Positions 34,951-47,119 of a stretch of DNA of 64,000 nucleotides are shown here, piece by piece (the first letter of the stretch is position 1; each line of letters opens with the position of its first letter). Below the pieces are notes generated by a model. It searched no databases. It was given only the letters and a program-made list of their open reading frames with translations, and had not been told where the DNA came from. Position numbers and translations under genes: made by a program. The stretch is from Eutypella sp. D-1 (Eukaryota > Ascomycota > Sordariomycetes > Xylariales > Diatrypaceae), in contig JAJTTP010000010.1 of the NCBI GenBank assembly GCA_023313575.1, positions 496,001 through 560,000 of the forward strand, in the 5' to 3' direction.

Positions 34951-37900
34951 ATGGCGGCCGTCAGTCGCTTCAGATTCTTGGCCATTGCCATGGTCTTTCA
35001 CCTTGTATACATATATTCCATCTTCGATATTTACTTCGTCAGTCCCATTGTGAGTGGCATGCAGCTGTTCGCCCCGGAACGGCCGAGTGGGACAAAGCCC
35101 CCCGCTGATCGTCTGGTTCTCTTCGTGGGTAAGCGCGAGTCCATGCGTCCTGTCCGCGTCTGTGTCCGTCTTTCCGTCTGTCCATCTGTCCATCTATCCG
35201 CCGCCCGTCCGCCGTCATTAGTGCGCCGTCATTGCGCCGTCATTGACCAGATGTGCCTTCGTTGCCCTTATCCGTTACCCTTATCCGTTGGTCAGGACAA
35301 GAAACAAGAAAGATTGAGCGCTAACACAATACGTTTCTTCCTTACTATGTAGGTGATGGTTTGCGCGCCGACAAAGCTTTTCAATCTTTCCCCGAACCCT
35401 ACCCCGAAACGGAAGCCGACTTGGCGCCCCGGCACCTTGCGCCCTTCTTGCGGTCCCGAGTCTTGGAACACGGCACCTTCGGCGTCTCTCATACCCGGGT
35501 CCCCACAGAGTCCCGCCCCGGCCATGTCGCCTTGATAGCTGGTCTATACGAGGATGTCTCTGCTGTTGCTACTGGCTGGAAGCTGAATCCCGTCAATTTC
35601 GACAGTGTTTTCAACCGTAGTGCCCATACTTGGAGTTGGGGTAGTCCAGATATCCTGCCTATGTTCGAGACCGGTGCCACTCCTGGAAAAATCGATGCCT
35701 ACTGTTATGATGCCGAGTTTGAAGACTTCTCCCAGGATGCCGTCCATCTTGACTATTGGGTTTTTGACCATGTCAAGGAACTGTTTGCCGCCGCCGAGAA
35801 AAACCGGACGTTGAATGATGCGCTCAGACAGAAGAAGGTCGCCTTCTTCCTCCATTTACTAGGTCTCGACACCACCGGGCACTCTTACCGTCCTTACTCC
35901 AAGGAGTATCTCTATAACCTCAAGGTCGTAGATCAGGGAGTCAAGGAAATGACCCAGTTGATCCAGAAGTTCTATGGGGATGACAGGACCGCCTTTGTCT
36001 TCACTGCAGACCACGGCATGAGTGATTGGGGCAGTCACGGTGATGGGCATCCCGATAATACGAGAACCCCCTTGATTGCCTGGGGCTCGGGGCTTGCTAA
36101 GCCTTCAGTCTATCCTGACGGGCTTGCACCAGGCCATGATGACTACTCCTCTGACTGGAACTTGAACAACATTAGGAGGCATGACGTTTCACAGGCAGAT
36201 GTCGCCGCCTTGATGGCTCACTTGCTCGGTGTTGAGTTCCCTGCCAACTCCGTGGGCGAACTGCCGTTGTCGTATCTCTCTGCCAACATCAAGGAAAAGG
36301 CTGAAGCATCTCTGCTGAACGCACGCGAAATCTTGGAGATGTACCGAGTAAAGGAGGAAGGAAAGAAGGTGAAAGAGCTGAGGTTCCGACCTTACGGGCC
36401 TCTTAGTGAGGACCATGGCGTCCCGACAGAGGCCCGACTGGCGTCTATCAAGAAATTGATCGAGGACGGCAATCACGAAGAAGCCATCGAGGAGTCCGCT
36501 GCATTGATGAAGATCGGTCTCGAGGGCATGCGCTACCTGCAGACCTATGACTGGCTTTTCCTCAGAGCCCTCATCACGATCGGCTACCTTGGGTGGATTG
36601 CTTATGCCGTGACGCGAGTCGTCGACCTGCACGTCCTGCAGGGATCCGAAAAGTCCTCAAGAAATCCTGGGGGCATCGTCTTCTTCTCCTCGGTCTTGGT
36701 GGTACTCTATGCGTCTTTCATAGTCTCGCGATCGCCGTATACGTACTACGCCTACGCATTCTTTCCCGTGTTCTTCTGGGAAGAGGTGTACGCGCGCCGC
36801 GCGAGCCTAGCTAAGGGTAGGCAGGTATTGTTCGGCCATATAAAGTCGAGTGCGAGCGCGCTATCTCTCGTGATTAATACTGTCATATACGTGGGTATCA
36901 TCCAGTCGCTGGTAAGTATTTCACCGGTGGTGTCCCGGTATAAGAAAGGAATGCAAAAAACTAATATGACTATATAGGCTGTTGGCTATATCCACCGCGA
37001 AGTCCTGACCGTACTCTTCATCCTCGCAGCATTCTTTCCTGCGTCCATTGGCGTGTCCTTCCTGCAGAATCACGCACCACTTGCCGCGACTTGGCTGGTG
37101 TCGTGTCTTATAATGAGCACCTTCACATTACTACCAGCAAACAAGACCGATAATATTCCGCTCATGTGAGATCAGGATACCCTTCTTAAGAGAAATTCGC
37201 TGACGTTCATAAGTCTCCTTGGAGGCTCACTCATGGTGGCCGTTGGTGTACTTTATCTTCTTTTTGAGGATAGGATACTGAGCGACCGCTCCAGTTCGGT
37301 TAGGGTCAGCCTCGGACGGAAGCAAGGCCTGATTTCGAGGTCGTTGATTGGCATTCAGGTAGGTTTATTACATTGCGCTTCCCGGGAAAGCCTGCTAACG
37401 ACTGCCACCAGATCGGGCTGATCATTCTATCCATGCTGGTTACACGATCGAGTGCCCTTTCGTTGCAGGCCAAAAAAGGTCTACCGCGCGGAAACCAGAT
37501 TGTCGGATGGCTGGTGCTCATTCTATCGTTCTTAATGCCTTTCGCCCATCGTCTCGAACTTAATAATCACTACCTCCACAGGTTGCTGGTCATCTTCCTG
37601 ACCTGTGCACCTACCTTCGTTATATTGACTATTTCATACGAGGGGCTGTTTTACTTCGCCTTCAGCCTGACCCTACTCACCTGGGTCAGGTTGGAACATC
37701 ATAGGCAGGTCTTCCTGCACTCGAACACCGCCGCAGATGAGGCGGCGGGCAAGCAGCCGAGTAGTAAGCCTAAGAGCGCCCCTTCTTCGACAGTCGGGGC
37801 GGCAGCGGCGGCGGCGGCGTCGCAGTTCCGACCATTGAGGCTCTCGGATGCGCGAGTGGCACTGTTCTTCTTCGTGCTCCTACAGTCGGCATTCTTCAGC

Positions 37901-38401
37901 ACGGGCAACATAGCGTCGGTCTCGTCATTCAGCATGGACAGCGTAAACCGACTGTTCCCGGTGTTCGACCCGTTCTCGCAGGGGGCGCTACTGGTGCTGA
38001 AGCTGATGATCCCGTTCGCGCTCATCTCAGCGGCGCTCGGGGTGCTGAACCGGCGGCTCGGCGTGGCGCCCTCGGCCCTCTTCATGGTCGGCATGGCCCT
38101 CAGCGACATCCTCACCCTCTACTTCTTCTGGGTCGTCAAGGACGAGGGCTCCTGGCTCGAGATCGGCTCCACTATCAGCCACTTCGCCATCGCCTCCCTC
38201 CTCTGCGTCTTCGTCGCCGCCCTCGAGGCCGTCAGTGCCCTCTTCATCAGTGGCATCGAGGTAGGCGTCGACGCCGACGCTGACCACCGCCGCACTGCCG
38301 CTAAAACCAACGGTAACCCCGCGCCCGCTGGCGCCGGGACTGACACGCAGAGATCTACCCCCGTTGCTGCTGCTGCTACTTCGAAAACCAAGGTCGGATG
38401 A
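34951..38401 (+). CDS. MCD4: GPI ethanolamine phosphate transferase 1 (Mcd4/PIG-N)
   Basis: Mcd4 adds phosphoethanolamine to the first mannose of the GPI precursor in the ER. Five exons give 1019 residues: 34951-35128, 35353-36911, 36978-37165, 37214-37358 and 37412-38401. Introns are 224, 66, 48 and 53 bp, all GT-AG and phase-consistent. The N-terminal segment FRFLAIAMVFHLVYIYSIFDIYF is a signal anchor. The luminal alkaline-phosphatase-like domain keeps its metal and catalytic motifs: VGDGLRAD (split by intron 1), GVSHTRVPTESRPGHVA, LHLLGLDTTGHS and FTADHGMSDWGSHGDG. The C-terminal half from about residue 430 holds many membrane spans. A TGA in the unspliced third exon (about 37167) lies inside the 48-bp intron; removing it restores PLILLGGS, matching the family. 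The SUN-family wall protein in this window depends on GPI synthesis, a functional but not positional link. Confidence 0.97.
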
Positions 38402-41053
38402 AATAATAGAATAGGAAATGTCGCAGATCATTGCTGCTGCGCGCACTATCTTAGCTGATAGGATGATGTATGTACATTATATATAGAGAATACACGTGTT
38501 TGCATGGAACGGAACATGACGATTATAATTTGAAAAATAAAAACATTAATTAAACCGTCCCGGCGTCTTTCGCACCACACCGCGCCGCGCCGCACCGCGC
38601 CGTGCCGATCCGATTCGGGGTGCATCGCATCGCATCGCGCAGTAGCGTCAGATGGTGGTGGCAGTGATAGTGCCGTACTTGTAGAGCGAAGAAAATCTAC
38701 ATGAAAAGGCTCCCCGTTTTTAAGGGAGGCAATTTCGTAATGGCCCGATTGGGAAAATGCCTCGGCAATAAAAAAGAGGGTTTGGCTAGTTAATAAATAA
38801 ATTAAGAGCTCATTATAACTCCTTGAACTGGTCTAACGTAATTATACTAAACACTGAGGGGGAAACAAAGCCTCTTCCGGATTTTGAGAGAATTCGGGAG
38901 CTCTATTCTCACAATGATGAAACATACTGGACGTTATGATGCCCCCCTATAATTACTAGAATCGAAGCCAGTGGTCCCTCCAGGTGGGAGTGGGGGTATA
39001 TGTATTGATCAATCACATGGGGAAAAAACCAATAGCTATGGCGGAAATAAACCGCTCTGTAATGTGTATCCGGTTTCATGGAAAAGGGGGGACGGGGACT
39101 GGGGGAATGGGAAAACCGGACTGGGGGACTAGAGTAAGTACTTACAGTAGTAGCTGGATCACGCGAATAGAATGGAATAGGAGGGCCGGCCGGGAGGAGG
39201 GGAATTGAAAAATTTATGGCCTAACTTCAAAGCTTTCACCGTGTGCATATAAGCCGCCACTGATAAAATTGCTATAAGGGCTTGGAACTCGCGCGGTCAA
39301 CCAATGTAAGTTTTTAATATGAAAAAAGGCTATAATATCGAAGGTGTCTGAAAGCATTGTAGTCAAGGCCCTTCAGCAACGACCAGGAAAATTATCTGGC
39401 TACCTAACTTAGAATTTCAACTAACTTAACGACCAGCCAATGACCAGACACCCCTTTCCGTTGACCTACTTATGTACCTAACTAAATACACTGGCCTCCA
39501 CATGCTCGCGCGGCTGTCACATGCTTCACTTGCAATGCGTGCTCGTACCCACGTTATGTACGTAGGGATATGTACGTAGGGCTAATGGAATGGATGGGAT
39601 GGGATGTGGTCATCAGGCCCAGGGACGTCGCCCCCCCTCCCCCCCCTTTCCTTTTCTAATTACTGTTCCCGCTTTCACATGCTGGCCGTAAGGTAAATAT
39701 GTAAGTGTGCGTTGTGATGTGATGTGGACTTCTAGAAGTTCGCCATTCCTTCTAAGCCAATGGATTCCAATCCTCCTTAGTCCCGGCTGCAAGTCAGTGT
39801 GTAGCATTTTCCGAAGGTGAGTGAGTTAATTATCACTGAAATACTAGGTCCGGGTACATTATAGTACTGAGATTGGTCCCTTTTCCACAGTTGGTTTGTG
39901 CTTCTGTGTGCCGGGCTGTATAGTTATCTACGTAGTCCCCTATATAGATATAGATATATATTTTTGCACTCTCATCCCGCCGTCATCTTATTATTATGTA
40001 GGTGCCTACATACATGTAGTTAACCTCCACCCTCCGGCATTGATCCATGTACAACATACGTAAGGAGTATAATGGCCCACATCCATCCTGCCCACGCCCA
40101 CACAGCGGGAGGTCCGCGTCGGGGGCTAAGGGACGCCGCGAAGTCCGTTAGTGAAGAAAACGGAAATCCCAGCAAATGGAAGGGAAATGGGGTTGGGTGA
40201 GTGGCTGAGTTGGTTGTCGGTGACTACAGTACCATACTAAGCTACCTTAAGGTAGTATCTAAGTAGCATCTCCGAGCATTTCATCTTCCATCCATTGTTC
40301 CTCCAACTTTCCGCCCCTCCCCCCCCCTTAACTAGAAAACCGCCTTAGAAAAACCCCTACCTTTTTCCAACAACTGCATTGTCTCTTAACTAGCGCCATT
40401 CTCATCCGCCGCCATTCGATAAACTTTATTTGGAGTCGATCTTGGCTCCTTTTTCTCCCACCGCACATACACCTACACACACGTCACGTTCACTACCCTT
40501 CCACTTCCTTAGCCTCCATCCTAAGCCTATGGAAGAAGTTATCCGTACTTCCATTGTACATAACATAGTAGTAATTTAGTAATTACACCACTACTTACTA
40601 ACTACACCTTGAACCCCATTTTGCTGCTAATCATTTTTTTTTTTTTTTCACGATTTTGCATCCCACGAAGTTTCGCATGAGGCGTTCGAATGGCGGTGTC
40701 CTCGTCTTAAAAACCACGGCTTCTGAATCCCGGTCGAGGGAATCCCGATTGATTACAACGGGTCGGACTAACCGTTATTACGACATACATCCAGCATCGC
40801 CCATCACAATCGCATCGCATCTCATCTCATCTCACTGCATCGCATCGCGTACCGAATTCGAGACATAGGGCTTACTTACTTACGCATTGACACAACATTG
40901 GTAGCGGATCTTCACCTACTAGCTTTCTTCCCGGCGCACGAGCGCATCTCCATCACAGGTACAGGTGTCTTAACTCATACGTACGCCAAAAGAAAAAAAT
41001 AAACAGCCGTCAAGGTCTGCTGTCGTCGTTCCCGGACGTACCGTGACCCCGAA
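38402..41053. other. Intergenic, 5' region of CTF1-like gene
   Basis: This 2.65 kb stretch has no supported gene apart from a possible upstream ORF (40677-40868). It includes a GC-rich CGCACCGCGCC repeat patch (about 38570-38600), GCATC pentamers (about 38622-38640 and 40805-40850), TAGGTA motifs and a T-run near 40634-40648. Confidence 0.55.
40677..40868 (+). other. Possible upstream ORF before CTF1-like gene
   Basis: An ATG-started frame of 63 codons ends at TAG, 185 bases before the CTF1-like start codon. It could lie in the transcript leader and affect translation, but the transcription start is unknown and the peptide has no recognisable features. Confidence 0.3.
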
Positions 41054-44000
41054 ATGGAGCTTGAGGTTACTCCCACCGGTTCGGTCTCTGGCGCAGGCGC
41101 GGCACAGGTGCCACAAGAACAGCAACAACAGCAACAGCAACAACAGCAACAGCAACAACAGCAACAGCAACAGCAGCAACAACAACAACAGCAGCAACAA
41201 TCAAATTCTACGCCGCAGCCATCAACAACTACCAACGCCAACGGAGGTAGCAACAACGGGCCGCCAGCCGCAACCACGGCGACTCAGAATGCGCAGGGCC
41301 AGATGAGCTTCCGAAGGTTCGCAGCTACTTTTTCCCACCGACATGTGATTGCTATAGTTGCCTCTCTGGTCGCAGATAGAATAAAAGATGAAGATGAAAC
41401 TAACGTCTATACGAATGTTTATAAAGACAACGTGCATCGAGGGCTTGTGAGGTACGTATAACTGCTTCTTAATTTGACTTTTCATATCCCATTATATGTT
41501 GAATATCATCATGTCTTTCGATGCCAAGGAGGCGGACGAAGAGAAAGAAGGAAATAAAAAAAGAAATATCGAAGAAAGAAAAAGAGGGTTAAGAAAGAGT
41601 GGTGAGATGAAGACGGATCTACTCATGTTGCTGCACCTCATCCCTTTATCCCCTTCCCCGTTCCCCCCTCCCCTTCTTAACTATCGTGGGGTTGCCTAGG
41701 TTGTCTCGAATGCGGATCCATCCGCTCCCCCCTCCCCCTCCCCCTCCCCCCTCCCCATCCCCTCCCGCTTCTTCAGCCGAGGCATCTCGATCAACGGGTG
41801 GGATTGACGCGGTTGCGCCGCCGCCCCCCTTGGCGTATCATATCAATTGTCCCAAGAACCAACCCTCTTAGCTATTAGCAAAACACCAGACATGACATCA
41901 GATATCAGACACTATACCATGCACCATGCACTATATATATATATATATATATCATTTTAGCTCTCCACTAAGACTGACCACTTCGCTATCGACAACAGAC
42001 ATGCCATGCCAGAAAAGTACGATGCGACGCTGCGAGCCTCGGCGTTCCATGCACCAACTGTGTCGCCTTCCAAGTCGAGTGTAAAATCCCCCAACCTAAG
42101 CGAAAGAAGACGCAGGCTGCCGCTGCCAAAGATTCAGATAGGTTCGTCGGCCGGTTTTCTGTTTTCTGTTTTCAACTTCTCTCACCCTCACTCACACCCT
42201 TACTCACACCCTTACTCACACCCTTACCCTCTTTCCCGCCGCCCCTCGACATCCCCTCGAGATTAACTAACCCCAACACCTCTATCACCAGCGAACGCGG
42301 CGATCAAGTTGACAATGATTCTCCACAACCAACTGCCGCCTCCGGCGGCTCCAATAATTCCTTCCCTGCGAGACCCGTTGTCTACCATTCGTCGGAGGGT
42401 ACGCCATCGACAACCATGACCGACGCCCAAGTTAGGAAGCAGGAGGTTGACGACAGGACCATGGTAGACATGATGATGAAGCCTAAGTTCACGAGAGCAC
42501 CCATTACCGATGCCGGCCGCGTAGCTTTCCTCGGAGAGTCCTCTAATTTCACTCTCCTGGTACACGATCGCCATGGCTCTTCCGATGTCGTACATTATCC
42601 CCTTCCCGAGAATATAAGAGGGTCGAGAGCCAGGTTGACGGAGCTGGACAACATCGAAATCGATATACTTCACCAACGGGGCGCCTTCCTCCTCCCACCG
42701 AGATCATTATGTGACGAGCTCATCGACGCCTACTTCAGATGGGTCCATCCCATCGTCCCCGTCATCAACAGAACCCGCTTCATGAGACAGTACCGCGATT
42801 CCAAGAATCCGCCTTCGCTCTTGCTACTACAGGCCGTACTGCTGGCCGGATCACGTGTCTGTACTAATCAGCAACTGATGGATGCGAACGGTTCTACGAC
42901 GCCGGCTGCGCTGACCTTTTACAAGAGGGCGAAGGCCCTCTACGATGCTAACTATGAAGACGATCGAGTGACCATCGTTCAATCCCTGATCCTGATGGGT
43001 TGGTTCTGGGAGGGCCCGGAGGATGTCACCAAAAATGTATTCTACTGGACCAGAGTCGCCGTTAACGTTGCGCAGGGCATTGGAATGCATAGAAGTGTAG
43101 AGAGCTCACAACTAAGTAAGGCCGACAAAAAGCTGTGGAAGCGGGTATGGTGGACTATCTTTACTCGTGACAGGTCGTGCGCAGTTGCGCTTGGACGGCC
43201 ATGTGGAATCGATTTGGACGACTCGGACGTGGATATGATCACGGAAGATGACTTTGTCGAGGACGAGCCCGGCCACACAAGTCCTTATACCCCTGACCCC
43301 GTCCACGTCCAGTTCTTCCTGCAGTACGTCAAGCTCTGTGAGATCATGGGACTGGTACTCTCGCAGCAGTATTCGGTGGCGTCTAGGGGTCGACCGAAGA
43401 ACGCTATCGATCTCACTCACAGTGACATGGCCTTGGCGGACTGGTTACAAAATTGTCCCAAGTCAGTGTATTGGGAAATGTCACGACATCATTTCTGGAG
43501 CGCGCTCCTTCACCTCAACTACTACACCACGCTCTGTCTTCTCCATAGAGCGCACATGCCTCCCACCTCAGCTCATGCCTCAAGATTCCACGACGATATT
43601 TCCTATCCTTCACGGCACATCGCATTCCAGGCATCGGAGATGGCCACCTCCATCGTCGAAAACTTGTCAGCACACGATGAACTTCGATTCGCCCCGGCAG
43701 CTATTATATACAGCATCTTCTCCGCACTCATCATGCACGTGTATCAGCTGCGCAATCCTGTCCCCTCCATCCAGCAGGTAACGCACGACCGGATACGAAT
43801 ATGTATGACCGCCCTCAAAGACGTCTCAAAGACCTGGCTCGTTGGGAAAATGGTCTACACGCTATTCGAGTCTATCATCGGTAATAAGGTATTAGAGGAG
43901 AAACTGCAGAAGGCGGCCGGGAAGCGGCATAAAAAGGCTCAACAGGCCTTCTCTCACCTAAATGAGCAGCACCAGCACCACCACCAGCCCTACCACCAGA

Positions 44001-45175
44001 GACAGCAGCAGGAAGCCACCAAGCGAAAATTCGACGAAATGGCCCTCGACTTTAACGTCAATACTCCAGTGCACCAGGAGTCGTACGAACGTTCGCGACC
44101 GCAGACGCCCAGGAACGAGTCGGCACATAACCAGCCTCACATGGGCCCACCGATCAGCTCGCCACAGCACGGCCGGACCGACGCTTTCATGGGCGGTGCC
44201 GGCAGCCGGCCGCACACGCGCCCGGCGACGCCGTTTAACCCGTCTTTCTCCGTCCCCGCGACACCACCCGACCTCTACCTCGTGACGCGCAACTCACCCA
44301 ACATATCCCCCTCCCTCTGGGAGAACTTCCAGCCAGACCAGCTGTTCCCCGAAAACTCCCTGTCGCGGATGGCATCGCCGACGCATACCCACCAGAATCT
44401 AGACCCGGACCTCATGGCGCAGATGCAGACGGGTATGTCCTCTCCACCACCATCACAGCAACAACAACAACAGCAGCAGCAGCAGCAACCGCCACAAGGC
44501 GTCGCCGGCATGCAGCACCAGGATCCCAGTTTCGTCACCCAATTCCAGCAGCAGCAGCGACGACGGGTCTCGCCCAGACAGGTCAACGCGACCGCCTACT
44601 TACCACATGCTAACGGTATCTCACGTCCAGGAATAGGGGGTTACAACGACGGCCAGACGACAGCCACCAGCAACCCCAACAGCAACCCCTCAAACCCCAA
44701 TGGCCAGCAACAACAGCAGCAGCAGCAGCAGCAGACGCAGGCAGCCGGGCCAAACGGCAACAATCCCATGTGGCAGCAAGACTTCAACCCCCAGGCGCAG
44801 ACGCTCCCAGACGGCCAGAGCCCGAGCGATAGTTGGAGCACCGGCTCGGCGCAGGGCCCGCCGGTGCCGACGAATTTCAACGTCGAGGACTGGTACGTTT
44901 TCTTTCCTACCTTGTGCTTCGTTGTGCTGCTTGCACTGCATTTCCGTCAACACCCCCTTACAACAGACCCCTTTACTCTTCTCCACGCTCCCCTTTTTAC
45001 TTGCCCCATTTCCAGGATTGCACGTTCTACGCACCGAGCAATATGCACGCGCTACTAAGCTAGACCGGGACTGGCTGACTAACTAATGCACGTGAATTCT
45101 AGGTTCCAATTCTTCGGCCTCAGCGGTAACGACATGACCTTCGGAGACCTTGACAACTTCGGCACGATTCCATAG
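41054..45175 (+). CDS. CTF1: Zn2Cys6 fatty-acid/cutinase regulator (CTF1, FarA/FarB type)
   Basis: A 1034-residue transcription factor of the CTF1/Far family, which activates cutinase, lipid hydrolysis and beta-oxidation genes in response to fatty acids. Five exons: 41054-41316, 41427-41451 (a 25-nt microexon), 41999-42141, 42292-44892 and 45103-45175. Introns are 110, 547, 150 and 210 bp. Splicing assembles the zinc cluster RRQRASRACETCHARKVRC, with Cys at residues 95, 98, 105, 114, 117 and 124 (C-x2-C-x6-C-x8-C-x2-C-x6-C), followed by a basic PQPKRKK linker. A 27-Gln tract (41120-41200) precedes it. The fungal middle-homology domain (about 284-560) contains RWVHPIVPVINRTRFMRQYR, WFWEGPEDVTKNVFYW and TRDRSCAVALGRPCGIDLDD. 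The C-terminus is Gln/Pro/Asn-rich with two more poly-Q tracts and ends FGLSGNDMTFGDLDNFGTIP. Alpha and beta paralogues were not distinguished. Confidence 0.94.
41120..41200 (+). repeat. Poly-glutamine tract, mixed CAA/CAG
   Basis: Twenty-seven consecutive Gln codons inside CTF1-like exon 1. The CAA/CAG mixture suggests protein-level retention as well as slippage. Its reverse strand gives long Leu- or Cys-repeat frames that are not genes. Confidence 0.95.
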
Positions 45176-46308
45176 ATGAAGCTAGCTGAAGCTAGCTCAG
45201 AGAATAAGAGGCCGCAGGGTTATGGCACCCGTTATGCGATTTTAAGGGAACGGTGGCGACAAAGATGCGTCCCCGCTCGCCCCTAGCTGGTCTCTTTGCC
45301 CTGGGAGAGCCAGCCGCGGGAACTAGAACCCGACGACTTTTCTAGTTTCGACATATTTCGGTCTTGCTTCTGCGCTCAGCATGGCGTCTCGTCTTGGTCC
45401 TGCCTTTTGGCTTTCGTTTCACCGTTGCCTGTTCCGGATGTCGGGCCATCCGACATGGTATAACTTGAGCAAAATCTACACTACGAAAGGGGCCGGTGCC
45501 TATATTATAAAATTCAATGCGCCGCAGATGAGTATCCTCCTCGGGCTTATATTACATTATATCATTTACTTCTTATGACACACGATCTAAGCGGCCAGAG
45601 GCTAGCTTTGCTATTGGCCCGGCCTAATGTACGCGCCTATTTATGCGGCGTTCCGGAAAAAGGGGGAAAGGCGAAAACAGAGGTTCAAAAGGAAAGGCAT
45701 GACAGCAAAGGAGTACGTACGTCGGTGATTTGTTTTCCACACATTTTCGCCATCTATCTCTACGAATGCGAGCTATATATATAAATATATATGCCTACAA
45801 AGATGATGGATGGGGAAATAGTACATATAGTGATGGTATACATGCTTTTGCTATGATACGGACACACATACCCTACTACGACTGGGTCGGGTAGATGGAT
45901 GGATGGATGCATAGGAATCCGTTAACTGATGCGCATGCCCAGAAATGGGGATGGGGGAATGAAAAGAATTCAAATATATGCATACATATATATGTAAATG
46001 AAACAAATAAATGATATAATGAGCTACATTAGCTGGTGAGGAAAGGGAAGTTGTTTTAATATGTTCGTTCATTCGACTGTGTGTGTACTGCATAGACGGA
46101 ATAGATCAGGTAGGTCAACGTGTACTAGCTAGCTATCTATATGTTACGGACCAACCCGACGGCGACTTCGAATAACAAATTAAGAAATAAGGAAAGTAAG
46201 AAAGAGACTTAGGAAAAATTTTGATTGCCAAAGAAAGGCGGACCAAAAAAGGATACGGGAAGAACTTCTAAGAAGATATAAAAAGAGGGAAAAAAGAAAA
46301 AAAAGATG
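45176..46308. other. Intergenic, CTF1-like gene to tRNA
   Basis: This 1.1 kb stretch has no supported gene. It contains AT-rich tracts (about 45776-45792 and 45972-45996) and GATG repeats (about 45894-45908). An A-rich stretch at about 46279-46304 abuts the tRNA 3' end; on the minus strand it reads as the T-run expected of a Pol III terminator. Confidence 0.6.
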
Positions 46309-46400
46309 CTCTCGATCGGGGAATCGAACCCCGGCCACCTGCGGACTGCTGTCATAGAGGAGATGACAAGCAGGTATCCTGACCACTAGACCAATCGAGA
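46309..46400 (-). tRNA. tRNA-Asp (anticodon GTC) with intron
   Basis: Read on the minus strand, the 92-nt gene runs from 46400 to 46309. The acceptor stem is TCTCGAT paired with ATCGAGA plus discriminator G. The D arm contains the A box TGGTCTAGTGG. The anticodon stem CCTGC/GCAGG holds the loop TTGTCA-C with anticodon GTC (46367-46365). A 20-nt intron (46363-46344) follows position 37, the canonical tRNA intron site. The T arm is CCGGGGTTCGATTCCCCG. CCA is not encoded, as expected in eukaryotes, and a T-rich stretch follows on the minus strand. Removing the intron restores a seven-base anticodon loop. Confidence 0.93.
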
Positions 46401-47119
46401 TGATTTATTGGAAAGCAGCTGAGTTGCCCGATTTGTCTGTTTGATGTTGGAGGGATCTGCAATCCGCTCTTATAAAGCTGGTGCAGAGTTTGAGCTTAGT
46501 GGGGTGGGTGACGGTGCGGGGCATTGGTTGGTTGGTTGGGTTGGTGCCGAATGTGGAGCCCGTAGGTGCGCGGTTCCGCTTAACGGTTTTGGTGGGGTTA
46601 GACCCCGAGATGGACAGTACGTAAGGCAAGTTAAGTAAAGACAAGAGGATGTCGTTCTATGAAGAAGAGAAGAGAGAATATGTGTGAGAATAAATGGAGG
46701 TTTACAGTTGGTATAAGACGACACGTAAACATAGGCTTATTCTAATTAGTATCTTCAAAATTTTGTAGGTAGCTAAAATTACATCCATTACGGTTGTGTT
46801 TGTGGTAAAGGACTACCTACCTAGGTGCAGACTTGCTTCTCGGGTTGGGCATATACATGTCGTGGGATGTAGCGTAGTCAAGGTAATACTACATGCGAAC
46901 GATCGCTCCTTAGGTCGCTGAACATACGAATCGGCCTTGTTAATAATTTAAGGTAGCTATACCGAGATGAAAAGAGAGAAACGCGGCAGATGGTGCTCTG
47001 CTTTCCAACTCTATCTTATATGTGTGACTAGACTGCCTGTGCCACATCGGATTTCCTAGGTGCATAGCCACCTCAATGATATATACGTGACAGGACTGTG
47101 GAAGGAGGAATCCCCGACC
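46401..47119. other. Intergenic, tRNA to APH gene
   Basis: No gene is seen in this 0.7 kb stretch. It contains a GGTTGGTTGG patch (about 46523-46540) and one CCTACCTAGGT motif near 46815. Confidence 0.6.

Noticed and set aside
40970..41277. Long Leu- or Cys-repeat frames on the minus strand
   Set aside because: They are antisense readings of the CTF1-like poly-glutamine tract and have no other support.
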